DNA of 64,000 nt from Akkermansiaceae bacterium (GCA_028822935.1 JAPKCM010000017.1:1-64000), one strand, 5' to 3'; positions 17,544 to 28,065 are shown, counted from the stretch's first letter. The notes: generated from the letters alone by a model not told the origin. Program-made: numbers and translations.

Positions 17544-18896
17544 TTATTCTTCATCGGTTGCCAAACGTTCGCGGACCCAGGAAAACACCGCTTCCGCTTC
17601 GCCAACCTGGCTCGCTCCACCACCAATCACAACAGGCTGTTCGTCCTCAGGGACTTGGTCGCGGCCGTGGGAGCCCTTCACTAAATTTGCGTCGAGAGGA
17701 ATGACATCCATAAGCCCCCGGAGACCCAATTTCTTCTTCAGAAGGAAGCCTCCGATCCTCGCGATGGGAAACTTAATCTTCGGATCAAGGAAGAGCTCAA
17801 CGGGGTCGTAGCCCGGCTTGCGATGGATATCGATGCAGCGGGCATAGTCCGGCGCTTTGGTATCATCATTCCAAAAGTAATACGTGAACCAGGCATCGGC
17901 TTCCGAAACCGCGACGAAGTCTCCTCCGCGCTCGCGTCCGATTCCCTCAGGCCAAAGATCGCTTCCTTCACGAATCTCCTCCACCCCATCGGTGGCGAGG
18001 ACCACTTCACGGACTTCTTTTTCAATGGCAGGATCGTTCACGTAAATGTGCGCGACTTGATGATCCGCCACCGCGAAGGCCTGGCAACCGCCGCAGTCGA
18101 GCGTCTCGAGACCGAGTTCATCCTTCACTTGGATCCAGCCCTTCTCGCGGAAAACCCGATTGAGGTGGATCGCTTTCGAGACTTTCGAAATGCCATACTC
18201 CGAGAGCACGAGCACTTCGACTCCCGCAGCTTCGAGTTCCTCGATGAGGTCGCAAGTCACCTGATCGATCGCTTCATATTCGGCCGCCATTTCAGGCGCA
18301 CCGGGACCAAATTTCTGCAGGCCATAATCCAAGTGCGGCAGGTAGACGAGATTGAGATCGGGCTTCTCTTTTTTCTCAATCCACCTCGCACTCTCGGCGA
18401 TCCACTGCGACGAGGGAATCCCGGCATTGGGGCCCCAAAAAGAAGGAAAGGGAAAGTCCCCAAGGTCCGCCTTGATCTCCTCCCGCATCGCCATGGGCTG
18501 GGTGTGGATATCGAAAGCCTTCCGGCCATCGGCAGGATAAAGCGGACGCGGCGTCGCGGCAAAGTCGGCACTGGCATACATGTTATACCACCAGAACATC
18601 TTGGCACATTTGATCCCAAGATTCTCCCAAACCTTTTCGCCTTTCACGAGGTGGTTGCTTTGCTTCCAAAACTTCACCTCGGCCGCCTCACGATCATACC
18701 AACCGTTTCCGACGATTCCGTGTTCTCCCACCGGTTTCCCGGTGAGGTAAGAACTTTGCGCGGTGCAGGTGACCGCTGGGAAAGCAGGCTTAAAACTCTG
18801 AACCTCGCGTGACTCCGACCACGCTTTAAGGCGCGGCATCTCACGAAGGACACTCTGAGTGAGGCCCACGACATTGAGAACAGAGACGCGTTTCAT
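17544..18896 (-). CDS. Alkaline-phosphatase-superfamily phosphodiesterase, EboF-like
   Basis: This 450-residue member of the type I phosphodiesterase/nucleotide pyrophosphatase family has the nucleophile Thr in PAVTCTAQSS (about T43-T45). Further motifs are GEHGIVGNGWY, CAKMFWWYNMY, LVYLPHLDYGLQ (metal ligands) and VLSEYG (metal ligands). This wording fits the family encoded as eboF in the ebo cluster of cyanobacteria and other bacteria. Its start codon follows the stop of the eboD-like gene with no gap. Ebo genes have been linked to moving a precursor (scytonemin monomer) to the periplasm in cyanobacteria; the molecule in other bacteria is unknown. There is no signal peptide, so it is probably cytoplasmic. 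Confidence 0.8.
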   Translation of the reverse strand: MKRVSVLNVVGLTQSVLREMPRLKAWSESREVQSFKPAFPAVTCTAQSSYLTGKPVGEHGIVGNGWYDREAAEVKFWKQSNHLVKGEKVWENLGIKCAKMFWWYNMYASADFAATPRPLYPADGRKAFDIHTQPMAMREEIKADLGDFPFPSFWGPNAGIPSSQWIAESARWIEKKEKPDLNLVYLPHLDYGLQKFGPGAPEMAAEYEAIDQVTCDLIEELEAAGVEVLVLSEYGISKVSKAIHLNRVFREKGWIQVKDELGLETLDCGGCQAFAVADHQVAHIYVNDPAIEKEVREVVLATDGVEEIREGSDLWPEGIGRERGGDFVAVSEADAWFTYYFWNDDTKAPDYARCIDIHRKPGYDPVELFLDPKIKFPIARIGGFLLKKKLGLRGLMDVIPLDANLVKGSHGRDQVPEDEQPVVIGGGASQVGEAEAVFSWVRERLATDEE

Positions 18897-20063
18897 CTAG
18901 GCGGTCGCGAGCGCACGCTCCTTCAGTTCCTCCGCACACGCTTCCCAAACTGCTTCGTCGATCTCATGGGCATCGATCCCCGTGCCAAGCTTCTCCAGAA
19001 GGAGCACAGTCAGTTCTCCGCCAAGGTGCTCGCGAAATTCCTCAAGCCCTTTGAAGACACGTCGCTTCCCGCTGGGATCACGAAGCTCGAGAGCCTCATG
19101 CCAAAGCGGAAGACCGAGGCCTTCGACGACTTTCAAAACCCGTTCGGCATCGGCCTCGGGAAGGAGGCCAATTTTAGCGGCATAAAGAGTATCCAAGGCC
19201 AAACCGACCGAAACCGCTTCGCCATGGCTGAGTTCAAAATCGGTGAGCTGCTCCAGCTTGTGCGCCGCCCAATGCCCGTAGTCGAGCGGCCGACTGCTCC
19301 CCAGTTCAAAAGGATCACCGCCCAGCGCAATATGGCGGGCATGATGAACGGCGGAGCGCTGAACCGCCTCTTCGAGCACCAAAGGCTCGAGCGATCGGAG
19401 TTCTTCGACATGGCTTTCCATCCAGCTGAAAAACTCGCCATCTTTCACGAGGGCGACCTTGACCGCTTCGATCAAGCCTTCACGGCGGATCTGCTCAGGC
19501 TGGGTGTGGAGAAATTGGAAATCATTCACGACCGCATAGGGCACAGCGAAGGCGCCAATAAAATTCTTTTTGCCAAAAGCGTTGATCCCGTTTTTCACCC
19601 CTACCCCGCTATCGTCTTGCGAAAGCGTCGTGGTGGGAAAGCGCACCAGTCGCACGCCCCGGTGTCCGGTCGCTGCGGCATAGCCGATGACATCGAGAAA
19701 TGCGCCCCCGCCAATCACCATGATGTAGGAGTGGCGGTCGATATGATGTCGCTCGATAGCAGACATCGCCTTTTGGTAAACTTGATCGTCCCTTTTGGCG
19801 ACTTCAGCTCCAGGGAGCCATTCGACTCCGGTTAAGCGAATGCCATTGAGATCAGAAAAATAGTCCTGAATCTCGCCTTCCAACTGCGGAAAGTGCTCTC
19901 GGATCCCGTTTTCAATAAAAACGAGCACCTTGCTGTGCCCCCTCGTCTCCAGCAATCCGGACAAAAGGTCATTCCCCGAAGAAAAAGCCCCCCGGGTAAA
20001 ACGAATGCGGTGACGAAAGCTCACCTGAATGTCAAAATCTTCGCCTTTCATGCTGCGGTCCAT
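18897..20063 (-). CDS. EboD-like 3-dehydroquinate-synthase homologue
   Basis: This 388-residue protein has the sugar-phosphate-cyclase fold shared by AroB. The NAD-binding motif is VIGGGAFLDVIGYAAATGHRG at about residues 116-136, and the zinc ligands lie in REGLIEAVKVAL, LDYGHWAAHKLE and LSHGEAVSVG. The active-site segment reads SQDDSGVGVKNGIN, where true AroB has QVDSSVGGKTGVN. That altered form is what I recall for EboD, so a non-shikimate cyclase is more likely than AroB. It is directly followed, with no spacer, by the eboF-like gene. Other ebo genes (eboA, eboB, eboC, eboE) are not visible. The start may be the ATG at 20063 or the one at 20051. Confidence 0.78.
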   Translation of the reverse strand: MDRSMKGEDFDIQVSFRHRIRFTRGAFSSGNDLLSGLLETRGHSKVLVFIENGIREHFPQLEGEIQDYFSDLNGIRLTGVEWLPGAEVAKRDDQVYQKAMSAIERHHIDRHSYIMVIGGGAFLDVIGYAAATGHRGVRLVRFPTTTLSQDDSGVGVKNGINAFGKKNFIGAFAVPYAVVNDFQFLHTQPEQIRREGLIEAVKVALVKDGEFFSWMESHVEELRSLEPLVLEEAVQRSAVHHARHIALGGDPFELGSSRPLDYGHWAAHKLEQLTDFELSHGEAVSVGLALDTLYAAKIGLLPEADAERVLKVVEGLGLPLWHEALELRDPSGKRRVFKGLEEFREHLGGELTVLLLEKLGTGIDAHEIDEAVWEACAEELKERALATA

Positions 20064-20122
20064 GCTTCTTAATTCAGACTACGGAGAATTGCCACCGAAT
20101 CTTAGAAGAGTAATGTCTCTTT

Positions 20123-20641
20123 ATGGAAATAATTTCTCACTTCGAAGGCCGCTACCTCTCGCTCCGTGAAATCGACGACTGGCAATTCGCCACCCGCCCG
20201 AATGCCACCTCGGTCGTCGGGGTGCTTGCGATGACTCCAGATCGTGAGTTTATCTTGATCGAACAATACCGTCGGCCGGTCCAAGCCCGGGTCCTGGAGA
20301 TCTGCGCCGGCCTCGTGGGCGATGAACCCGAATTTGCGGGCGAATCCCTGGCAGACACGGCCCGTCGGGAGCTTCTCGAGGAGACTGGCTACGTTGCCGA
20401 AGAAATGATCCCGCTCCTTTCCTCGCCCACTTCAGCAGGGATGACCGACGAAATGACCCATCTATTTTTCGCGAAGAATTCGATAAAGTCGGGACCGGGA
20501 GGTGGAGTGGCAGGCGAAGAAATCATCACTCACCTGGTCCCCTTCGATGAACTTGAATCGTTTCTTAAAGAAAATCTTAAAAAGGGTCTCCTCATTGATT
20601 TCAAGATTCATGCCGCTCTCGCTGCGACAAACTGGCTCTAG
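20123..20641 (+). CDS. Nudix hydrolase (ADP-ribose pyrophosphatase-like)
   Basis: This 172-residue Nudix protein resembles ADP-ribose pyrophosphatases in its core (LIEQYRRPVQARVLEICAGLV). The Nudix helix reads ESLADTARRELLEETGY at about residues 79-95 and contains the catalytic REL-EE-G pattern. Compared with the consensus, the loop between the leading Gly and first Glu is about five residues longer. It likely hydrolyses ADP-ribose or another nucleoside diphosphate sugar. It starts 60 bases from the divergently transcribed eboD-like gene, so they may share a control region. Confidence 0.85.
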   Translation: MEIISHFEGRYLSLREIDDWQFATRPNATSVVGVLAMTPDREFILIEQYRRPVQARVLEICAGLVGDEPEFAGESLADTARRELLEETGYVAEEMIPLLSSPTSAGMTDEMTHLFFAKNSIKSGPGGGVAGEEIITHLVPFDELESFLKENLKKGLLIDFKIHAALAATNWL

Positions 20642-20696
20642 TTCCCGCGAAATATCTGTATAACTTCCTCAAAATCATCGTAGATTCAGCATCAAT

Positions 20697-23600
20697 ATGA
20701 AGTGCTGGATCACCCTCCTCCTCACCCAACAGGCTTTCGCCGCGATTCCTGAAACTGTCGACTTCAATGACCACGTTCAGCCGATCTTGTCCGAATATTG
20801 CTATCAATGCCACGGGCCTGACTCTTCCACGCGAGCGCCAAAGTCGGCTCCCCTGCGTCTGGACCGGGAGGAATTTGCCTTCGAGGTCCGTGATGGACGT
20901 CCGGTTATTATTAAAGGCGACCCCGAGAAGTCCGAGCTCATCAAACGCATTTCGACCAAGGACGAGGATGATATCATGCCTCCGCCCGATGGCCATAAAC
21001 CACCTCTCAAACCCGAACAGATCGCTCTTTTATCCAAGTGGATCGAGCAAGGTGCACCTTACGAAGAACACTGGTCCTTCCTCAAACCGACTCGCCCGGT
21101 CGTCCCAAAGAAAAAATGGGGCTACAACACGATCGACGCCTTCATCTCTGAAAAACACGAGAAATTCAATCTAAAGCCCAACGAACCTGAAGAGCCCCAT
21201 CGGCTGATTCGTCGAATCAGCTTCGACCTCACCGGCCTGCCACCCACTCCGGAGCAGGTGAAAAGCTTTCAGGAAGCAGCCTCCATGGATCTCGGCACCG
21301 CGGTTCAACTGGCAGCCTCCGAGTTTTTAGGAACAGATGCCTACGCCGAGAACTTCTCACGTCACTGGCTCGATGCCGCCCGCTATGCCGACACTCACGG
21401 AATCCACATCGACAACTACCGCTCGATCTGGCCCTACCGAGATTGGGTCATTCAGTCCTTCAGGAAGAACCAGTCGTTCAAAGACTTCACCATCGAGCAG
21501 ATCTCCGGCGACCTCCTTCCCAACCCAAGCCTCGATCAAATCGTGGCCACGGGATTCAACCGCTGCCTGCCCACGACCGGCGAAGGCGGCGCAATCGACG
21601 AAGAATACCTCGCCATTTATGCCAAGGATCAGGTGGAAACAACTTCCGCCATCTGGCTCGGCCTCACTGCCGGATGTGCCGCATGCCACGATCATAAATT
21701 CGACCCCATTTCACAGAAGGATTTCTACGCCCTCACCGCCTTCTTCCGAAATTCCACCATGCCCGCGATGGATCGGAACAAAGCCGATCACCCACCTACT
21801 ACTTTCGTCCCTTTACCTGAAGATCGAAAGATCTGGGACGCCCTCAAGGGACAGCTTGAAGCCAAGAAAAACGAAATCAAGGCACGTCAAAAATCAGCAC
21901 GCCCCGATCACGACACCTGGTTGGCCTCGCTCAACCCAGCGGACCTCGAATCTCTGGTCGACCACCCTGATCTCGCCCTCCCACTTGATGTCGTCAACGG
22001 GAAACTCAACCTTGGCTCGCGCGAGATCGACTTTAACAAACCAACCGTCGCAAGCGACACCGGAGCTGCCCCTCAACTTCATGACATCAATCTTGAACTC
22101 GGAGATCTCGCGTCATTCGACGCCCGGGATCAAGTCACCTTCGGAGGCTATCTTCGGCTTGGCGCAGAATCACGTGGCTCCATTATTTCCCGCATGAACA
22201 CCGATAATGATTTCCGAGGTTGGGATCTCTGGCTCGAAGGCTCCCGGATCGGAAGCCATATCATCGATGTCTGGCCCGCCAATGCTATCAAGGCCATGAC
22301 CAAGGATGAACTCCCCCTCAACAAGTGGCTCCATATCATGGTCTCCTACGATGGAAAAGCCGAGGCAAAGAAGAGCCTCACCGTCTACCTCGATGGCAAG
22401 TCCATGCCCATCGATTACACTCAGGACGGCAAGGTCAACTCGACCATTTCCACCGCCCCGCTCCGTCTTGGTGGACGTCATCCAAGTAGCCCATTCAGCG
22501 GGAATGCCGCCTTCCATGATTTCCAATTCTACCAACGGGTGCTCACTGCCACCGAGGTGGAGCAAGTTGCCAAAAAGAGCGGTATCACTCACCTCCTCTC
22601 CCTTGACGTTGACGAGCGCTTACCGAAACAAAAGGAAGCGATCTACTCCTACTTCTTGTCTCAGATCGATCCCGCTTCCAAGCAGCTGAAGACCGCAGAA
22701 AGCGAGCTTCTCAACAATCAAAGCACCATTAGGAAAAAAGGTTCGCTCACCCTCGTCATGGAAGAGAAGAAGGAAGCCGCCTTCGCCCACATTCTTGACC
22801 GAGGCGAATACAGCCTGAAGAAAGAAAAAATCGACGCCGCCATCCCAGAACTCTTCCAAGGTGATGCCGCTTCAGCACCTCAGTCCCGCAAAGAACTCGC
22901 GGAGTGGCTTGTGAGCGAGGAGAACCCTCTCACCGCCAGAGTCACCGTAAACCGAGTTTGGTATTATTTCTTCGGCCGCGGTCTCGTCGAAACTACCGAG
23001 AACTTCGGCATCATGGGTGCCCGTCCCACTCACCCCGAACTGCTCGATTGGCTCGCCGTCGAATTCATGGAATCAGGATGGGATCTCCAACATGTTATCA
23101 AGTTGATCACCGCCTCAGCGACCTACCAGCAATCTAGCAAAGTCACCTCGAATCATCGCGAGAAAGATCCCACCAATCTCTACCTCGCCCGGCACCCTCG
23201 TCATCGACTCGAAGCAGAACAAATCCGGGACCTCGCCCTCTCCGCCTCTGCTCTTCTTTCTCACAAAATTGGCGGACCCTCGGTGAAGCCCTATCAACCG
23301 GGTGGAGTCTGGGAAGCGGTCGCGATGAACCAATCAAATACGCGCGTCTACAAACAAGGGAGCGGGGATGATCTTTATCGCCGTTCTCTTTATACCTTCT
23401 GGAAGAGAACCGCACCGAATCCCGCGATGGAAATTCTTAACGCGCCCTCTCGTGAAGTCTTCTGTGTCCGACGCGATCGCACCAACACCCCGCTGCAAGC
23501 CTTCGTCACTCTCAATGACCCGCAGTTTGTCGAAGCAGCACGCAACCTTGCTGCTCTGGCTCTGCGTGCCAGCGATTCCTTCGACCATCGCCTCGATTTC

Positions 23601-23828
23601 ATCACCCAGCGACTCATTAGCCGGAGCTTGGAAAATGACGAACGAGAGATTGTCAAAACGACCCTCCACAACGTTTCCGGAGAATACAAAGCAGCGCCCG
23701 AGAAAGCGGCCGAGCTCATCACCGTGGGTGAATCCCCCACTCCGGATTCTCTCGATCCTCAGGCACTCGCCAGCTGGACGATTCTCGCATCGCAAATTCT
23801 CAACCTCGACGAAACCCTTACCAAGTAG
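20697..23828 (+). CDS. PSD1-type protein: planctomycete cytochrome C + DUF1549 + LamG-like + DUF1553
   Basis: This 1043-residue secreted protein has a short signal peptide (about residues 1-16). A planctomycete-type cytochrome C domain has its haem motif CYQCH at 35-39. A DUF1549 domain follows at about 140-370 ([29 protein letters not shown]). A concanavalin/LamG-like insert lies at about 450-640, and a DUF1553 domain at about 720-1000 ([36 protein letters not shown]). A second CxxCH motif (CAACH) in DUF1549 may bind another haem. Such proteins come paired with a DUF1501 protein in Planctomycetes and Verrucomicrobia. They are presumed to act in extracellular carbohydrate breakdown; no reaction is established. 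It is first in an operon with DUF1501, SMP-30 and GntR genes. Confidence 0.93.
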   Translation: MKCWITLLLTQQAFAAIPETVDFNDHVQPILSEYCYQCHGPDSSTRAPKSAPLRLDREEFAFEVRDGRPVIIKGDPEKSELIKRISTKDEDDIMPPPDGHKPPLKPEQIALLSKWIEQGAPYEEHWSFLKPTRPVVPKKKWGYNTIDAFISEKHEKFNLKPNEPEEPHRLIRRISFDLTGLPPTPEQVKSFQEAASMDLGTAVQLAASEFLGTDAYAENFSRHWLDAARYADTHGIHIDNYRSIWPYRDWVIQSFRKNQSFKDFTIEQISGDLLPNPSLDQIVATGFNRCLPTTGEGGAIDEEYLAIYAKDQVETTSAIWLGLTAGCAACHDHKFDPISQKDFYALTAFFRNSTMPAMDRNKADHPPTTFVPLPEDRKIWDALKGQLEAKKNEIKARQKSARPDHDTWLASLNPADLESLVDHPDLALPLDVVNGKLNLGSREIDFNKPTVASDTGAAPQLHDINLELGDLASFDARDQVTFGGYLRLGAESRGSIISRMNTDNDFRGWDLWLEGSRIGSHIIDVWPANAIKAMTKDELPLNKWLHIMVSYDGKAEAKKSLTVYLDGKSMPIDYTQDGKVNSTISTAPLRLGGRHPSSPFSGNAAFHDFQFYQRVLTATEVEQVAKKSGITHLLSLDVDERLPKQKEAIYSYFLSQIDPASKQLKTAESELLNNQSTIRKKGSLTLVMEEKKEAAFAHILDRGEYSLKKEKIDAAIPELFQGDAASAPQSRKELAEWLVSEENPLTARVTVNRVWYYFFGRGLVETTENFGIMGARPTHPELLDWLAVEFMESGWDLQHVIKLITASATYQQSSKVTSNHREKDPTNLYLARHPRHRLEAEQIRDLALSASALLSHKIGGPSVKPYQPGGVWEAVAMNQSNTRVYKQGSGDDLYRRSLYTFWKRTAPNPAMEILNAPSREVFCVRRDRTNTPLQAFVTLNDPQFVEAARNLAALALRASDSFDHRLDFITQRLISRSLENDEREIVKTTLHNVSGEYKAAPEKAAELITVGESPTPDSLDPQALASWTILASQILNLDETLTK

Positions 23829-23839
23829 GCCCTCAGACC

Positions 23840-25294
23840 ATGGACAACATTCTCGATTTCAACGCCGCCGTTTCCCGTCGCCAATTTTTCCGTAAGAGCG
23901 GAACCGGACTTGGTGCCGCCGCCCTGGCCTCCCTTCTGCCTTCTGCCGCTTCCGGACTGAGCAACAGCAAAGTCCCGGAGCACCTGCAGAAGCTCGCACC
24001 CAAGGCGAAGCGCGTCATTTACCTCTCGATGCTCGGCGCTCCCAGCCAGCTTGACACCTTCGACCACAAGCCCAAGCTCCAGGAACGCTTTGCGGAGGAT
24101 CTAACAGGCTACCTCGAGGACCAAGGGCAGCGACTCACCGGAATGACCTCGGGGCAGGCCAAAAAGCCTCTCGCCCCGACTGCTTTTAAATTTAAGCAGC
24201 ATGGGCAATCTGGAGCGTGGCTCTCCGACCTCCTCCCACACACCGCGAAAATGGCGGACGATCTCGCCATCGTCAAATCGATGTACACCGAGGCTATCAA
24301 TCATGAACCTGCGAACCAACTCTGCTACACCGGCAGCCAGCAAAATGGAAAACCCTCAATTGGTTCCTGGCTCTCTTATGGTCTTGGTTCCACAAATGAA
24401 GATCTCCCCTCTTTTGTCGTCCTCCACGCTCAGCACACCGGCCAGGGAGGCGTCCAAGCCATTTCTTCCCGACTCTGGGGTCCTGGCTTCCTCGAAGGAA
24501 AGCATGCCGGAGTGGCACTTCGCTCGAAAGGTGACCCCGTTCTCTATCTCAAAGACGCCCCTGGAATCGATCGTAAGATCCGCCGCCAGATGCTCGACGG
24601 TCTCAATGCCCTCAATCAGAAAAGCTATGATGCCGTCGGGAGCCCTGAGACCCAAACACGCATGCAGCAATTTGAAATGGCCTTCCGCATGCAAGCCTCG
24701 GTTCCCGAATTGACTGACCTCAGCCAAGAGACCGAAAAGACCTACGAGATGTATGGTCCGCAGGCCAAGACCCCCGGGTCGTTTGCCAGCTCCTGCTTGC
24801 TCGCCCGTCGCATGATGGAACGAGGGGTCCAGTTCGTGCAGATTTTCCACCGTGGCTGGGACCAACACGGCAACCTCCCCGCTCACATCAAGGACCAGTG
24901 CAAAGATGTCGATCAACCCGCTTGGGCCCTCATCCAAGATCTCAAGCAGCGCGGCATGCTCGACGACACCCTTGTCATCTGGGGTGGCGAATTCGGCCGC
25001 ACCGTCTACTGCCAGGGCGGTCTTACGCGGGAAAACTACGGCCGGGATCACCACCCTCGTTGTTTCACAATGTGGATGGCGGGCGGTGGCATCAAGGGCG
25101 GCCAAACCTATGGCGAGACCGACGATTTCTCCTTCAACATCACCGAAAACCCCGTCCACATTCGTGATCTCCACGCGACCATGCTTCACCAGCTGGGCCT
25201 CGACCACAATCTCCTCACCTTCCAGTATCAGGGCCTCGACCAAAAGTTGACCGGAGTTCTGCCGACCAAGGTAATAAAGGACCTCCTTCTTTAG
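23840..25294 (+). CDS. DUF1501 protein
   Basis: This 484-residue protein is of the DUF1501 family, distantly related to sulfatases and alkaline phosphatases. It has a Tat-like N-terminus ([10 protein letters not shown] at about residues 12-21, then an Ala-rich hydrophobic segment), so it is probably exported folded. Family patterns include [25 protein letters not shown], and the conserved [21 protein letters not shown] near residue 400. It follows the PSD1 gene by 11 bases, its usual partner. The pair probably acts together in the periplasm, but no biochemical function is known. Confidence 0.92.
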   Translation: MDNILDFNAAVSRRQFFRKSGTGLGAAALASLLPSAASGLSNSKVPEHLQKLAPKAKRVIYLSMLGAPSQLDTFDHKPKLQERFAEDLTGYLEDQGQRLTGMTSGQAKKPLAPTAFKFKQHGQSGAWLSDLLPHTAKMADDLAIVKSMYTEAINHEPANQLCYTGSQQNGKPSIGSWLSYGLGSTNEDLPSFVVLHAQHTGQGGVQAISSRLWGPGFLEGKHAGVALRSKGDPVLYLKDAPGIDRKIRRQMLDGLNALNQKSYDAVGSPETQTRMQQFEMAFRMQASVPELTDLSQETEKTYEMYGPQAKTPGSFASSCLLARRMMERGVQFVQIFHRGWDQHGNLPAHIKDQCKDVDQPAWALIQDLKQRGMLDDTLVIWGGEFGRTVYCQGGLTRENYGRDHHPRCFTMWMAGGGIKGGQTYGETDDFSFNITENPVHIRDLHATMLHQLGLDHNLLTFQYQGLDQKLTGVLPTKVIKDLLL

Positions 25295-25353
25295 TGAGAT
25301 CAGGCTGGAGGAGACCCCTTGACCCCTATCAGCGAATTGATAGCCTCGCAGAA

Positions 25354-26349
25354 ATGACAAAGCATCTTTTCGCCCTCCTTCTCCCATCTCTCCTCTCCGC
25401 GCAAGAAATCCGTCCCACCTTGGGGACGATCGAGGTTCGCGATCCTTCTCTAAAAAACCTCATCGCGGTAGACGCCACAATCGAAGTTCTCGCTTCCGGC
25501 TTCGACTGGTCGGAGGGTCCGGCTTGGGACAAAAAAAACTCACGCATCCTCTTTTCGGACGTCCCTCAGAACACAATCTACCAATGGTCCGAGAAAGACG
25601 GGATCTCAGTCTACCTGACTCCCTCCGGATACACCGGACCAGCTGAATACAGCAGCGAGCCCGGCTCAAACGGCCTCGCCTTTGACCAAAAAGGCCGCCT
25701 TCACTTCTGCGAGCATGGAGACCGCCGACTCTCGGTTCTCACGGACCAAGATGGGGGTAAAATGACCATTGCTGATCGCGTCGATGGCAAGCGCTTTAAT
25801 TCGCCCAACGACCTCTGCCACCACCCCGATGGCAGCATTTACTTCACTGACCCTCCCTACGGGCTTCCTCAAAAGGAAAAGGATCCGCGTCGTGAAACCG
25901 GCATCTTCGGCGTCTACCGCGTCGCTCCCGATGGAAAGGTCACCACAGTTATCAGCAATCTCGATCGTCCCAATGGCGTCACCCTCTCGCCAGACTCAAA
26001 AACCCTCTACATCGCTCAGTCACAAGGCGGGAAAGCATGGCTCCTTTCCTACCCCGTCAAGCCCGACGGCTCCCTTGGAAAAGAAAACCTTCTCTATGAT
26101 GCCACCCCTCTCAGCAAGGAACTTCCCGGCATGCCTGATGGCCTAAAAACCGATAAACAAGGGAACATTTGGTGCACCGGACCAGGGGGCGTCCTCATCC
26201 TTAACAAAGAAGGAAAACTCCTCGGAAGAATCCTCACCGGACAGCGCACGGCCAACTGCGCCTTCGGCGATGATGGCTCTACGCTTTACATGACGGCAGA
26301 TTCCTATCTTCTTAGGGTGGACACTAAAGTCATCGGGACCGGTTTTTAA
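25354..26349 (+). CDS. SMP-30/gluconolactonase family protein
   Basis: This six-bladed beta-propeller of the SMP-30/gluconolactonase/LRE family, 331 residues from the ATG at 25354, has a signal peptide (about residues 1-14). Family hallmarks are SEGPAWD near the start (metal-ligand Glu), RFNSPNDLCHHPDGSIYFTDP (metal-ligand Asn) and RPNGVTLSPDSKTLYIA (metal-ligand Asn and Asp). It probably hydrolyses a sugar lactone in the periplasm. It lies downstream of PSD1 and DUF1501 and before a GntR regulator, so the operon is likely for an aldonate or uronate compound. An upstream in-frame start at 25294 exists, but it would overlap the DUF1501 gene and hide the signal peptide. Confidence 0.88.
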   Translation: MTKHLFALLLPSLLSAQEIRPTLGTIEVRDPSLKNLIAVDATIEVLASGFDWSEGPAWDKKNSRILFSDVPQNTIYQWSEKDGISVYLTPSGYTGPAEYSSEPGSNGLAFDQKGRLHFCEHGDRRLSVLTDQDGGKMTIADRVDGKRFNSPNDLCHHPDGSIYFTDPPYGLPQKEKDPRRETGIFGVYRVAPDGKVTTVISNLDRPNGVTLSPDSKTLYIAQSQGGKAWLLSYPVKPDGSLGKENLLYDATPLSKELPGMPDGLKTDKQGNIWCTGPGGVLILNKEGKLLGRILTGQRTANCAFGDDGSTLYMTADSYLLRVDTKVIGTGF

Positions 26350-26369
26350 TCTTTCCGCCTCTTCATATT

Positions 26370-27050
26370 ATGGCCCACCGCAGCTCTGAAATTGTCAAAG
26401 TCCTCGAACTCGAAATCATGGATGGCCGGCTTTCGCCCGGTGAACGCCTGAGTTCTGAAGAGAAATTGTGCAGCCGCTTCAGTGTGAGCAGAACGGTCAT
26501 TCGCGAAGCGATTCAGCAATTGCGCGGCCGTGGCCTCATTCGCACTCTCAAAGGGTCGGGTTCCTACATCGCGGACCCCAGCTTGGACAATCTTGCAGAC
26601 GCAATCGGCGCTTACACCGTCCTCTCTAATCCCGACACCTACCTTGAACTCATCGACTTTCGCATCCTTCTGGAAACCGAATGCGCCCGCCTCGCCGCGC
26701 TGTATGCAGGTGAAAAGATGATCGAAACGATGGAGATGGCCCAGAAAAAGATGGAGGGAAGCCGCGGTGACCAATTCCGTTTCAGCTCGGCCGACATCGC
26801 CTTCCACTTGGCGATCGCCGCAGGTTCAAAACACAATCTTTACGCCACTGTCCTAAGTGCTCTGGAAAAACCAGCCATCGAATACGCTACGAAAAACCGC
26901 GGCGATGCCAGCTGGTATGACAGTGTGATTCAGACCCACCAGGAGATCCTGACCGCGATCAAAAATGGCGCAAGCGATGAAGCAGCCACCGCAATGAAGC
27001 GTCACCTCATCCTCTCCCGTCGCCACTACGTGGATCAAGAAGAGGAATAA
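26370..27050 (+). CDS. GntR/FadR-family transcriptional regulator (FCD domain)
   Basis: This 226-residue regulator has an N-terminal winged helix (SVSRTVIREAIQQLRGRGLI, about residues 39-58) and a C-terminal all-helical FCD domain. A DFRILLETECARLAA helix and the metal-binding His pattern (FHLAIAAGSKHN, then HQEI and MKRHLILSRRHY) are typical of the FadR subgroup, which binds small organic acids. It starts 20 bases after the SMP-30 gene and is the last gene in the operon. It is therefore a likely local regulator of the PSD1-DUF1501-SMP-30 genes in response to a sugar acid. Confidence 0.9.
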   Translation: MAHRSSEIVKVLELEIMDGRLSPGERLSSEEKLCSRFSVSRTVIREAIQQLRGRGLIRTLKGSGSYIADPSLDNLADAIGAYTVLSNPDTYLELIDFRILLETECARLAALYAGEKMIETMEMAQKKMEGSRGDQFRFSSADIAFHLAIAAGSKHNLYATVLSALEKPAIEYATKNRGDASWYDSVIQTHQEILTAIKNGASDEAATAMKRHLILSRRHYVDQEEE

Positions 27051-27053
27051 CCG

Positions 27054-27950
27054 CTACAGCCAGGATTTCAGCGTCTTCACTTCGCGGGCCACATTTGCAA
27101 CGGCTTCCATCACTTTGTCCTTCGGGTAGATCGATGATTCACCCCACTCCATGTGGACCGACATCGGCAGGGGCTTCTGGCCCTTTCGGACTTCGTCAAA
27201 AGTGGCCTTATCCACGAATCCGGTATCAAGTGGAACGTTCTTAAGCTTGTTGGTCCGAGGGCCTGTCCAAACAGCATCCTTCACATAAATCGCCTGGATG
27301 TGCTTCCGAGCCACCTGCAAGGCCGCCTTCCAGGAGAGTCCTGAGTCCGTTCGAAAATGGCGCAGATCGTAACCGATGCCAATCTCAGCTGGATCGATAT
27401 CCTGTAAAAGAAGAGCCAAATCCCAACTCATCCCGCCGAGCAATTTCGCGCCGGAGTGAAGTTGGTAAATCGCCTGCATCCCGTTCTCCCGATTGTAGGC
27501 GGCCAGCTCCTTGGCCTTCGTGGTGTAATCCTTGACCTGCTGAAGCATGTCTCCCTTCAGGTTGTAGCGATAATACTCCATGCGATACCTCGTGATCCCA
27601 TTATCCTTCAGCACCTTGAGATACTTTTCATTCTCCGGCGTAATCTCACCCACGTTGCACGCCACGAGATAGGCCTTCTGATCGTTCTTAGCGAGCGACG
27701 CGACCATTTTGGGAACCTCTTCCGCTGCGTTCTTCTGTTCGATATGGCCACCTTTTCGAATGGTGGCCTCAATTCCCTGAATTCCCATCTTGGCCAATTC
27801 TTCGCCCATGCGGTCATAATCGAGTGCCTGAAAGGGTTTCTCGAAGGCCACGATCGGCCCGTCTTTCTTGGGAAGCGGAGCCTTGCCCTGGGACACACTC
27901 ATTCCTGCCATCATCGCGCCGCTTTTCAGTAGAAATTCCCTTCGTTCCAT
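27054..27950 (-). CDS. Sugar phosphate isomerase/epimerase-like TIM-barrel protein, exported
   Basis: This 298-residue AP-endonuclease-2-like TIM barrel starts at the ATG at 27950 (a TTG nine bases earlier is less likely). The N-terminus (ERREFLLKSGAMMAGMSVS) is a Tat-like signal. The barrel strands include GIQGIEATIRKGGHI, QAIYQLHSG and IGIGYDLRHFRTDSG (with metal-ligand His and Asp), and IQAIYVKDAVW. The family includes xylose isomerase-like epimerases. It ends 3 bases from the convergent GntR gene, and may work on the same carbohydrate. It is not the EboE protein by obvious sequence similarity. Confidence 0.82.
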   Translation of the reverse strand: MERREFLLKSGAMMAGMSVSQGKAPLPKKDGPIVAFEKPFQALDYDRMGEELAKMGIQGIEATIRKGGHIEQKNAAEEVPKMVASLAKNDQKAYLVACNVGEITPENEKYLKVLKDNGITRYRMEYYRYNLKGDMLQQVKDYTTKAKELAAYNRENGMQAIYQLHSGAKLLGGMSWDLALLLQDIDPAEIGIGYDLRHFRTDSGLSWKAALQVARKHIQAIYVKDAVWTGPRTNKLKNVPLDTGFVDKATFDEVRKGQKPLPMSVHMEWGESSIYPKDKVMEAVANVAREVKTLKSWL

Positions 27951-28065
27951 CGTCTCCAAATCAAGACGTTTTCAGGCCTCGATGGCAATTTCTTTTCCTA
28001 AGACAAATTCTCCTCACTTCCCCGCTTTCCCTCCGACCTCGCTTATTCTAGCGTCCCTCAATCTT

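Noticed and set aside
17823-18812. A 329-codon plus-strand frame opposite the EboF-like gene
   Set aside because: The minus-strand gene has clear family motifs throughout; the plus frame is an antisense shadow.
18897-20063. Canonical aroB (3-dehydroquinate synthase)
   Set aside because: The active-site segment differs from AroB (DSGVGVKNGIN) and the gene is fused head-to-tail with an eboF-like gene, so EboD-like is preferred.
24356-25387. A 343-codon minus-strand frame opposite the DUF1501 gene
   Set aside because: The DUF1501 motifs on the plus strand are unambiguous, so this is a shadow of GC-rich coding bias.
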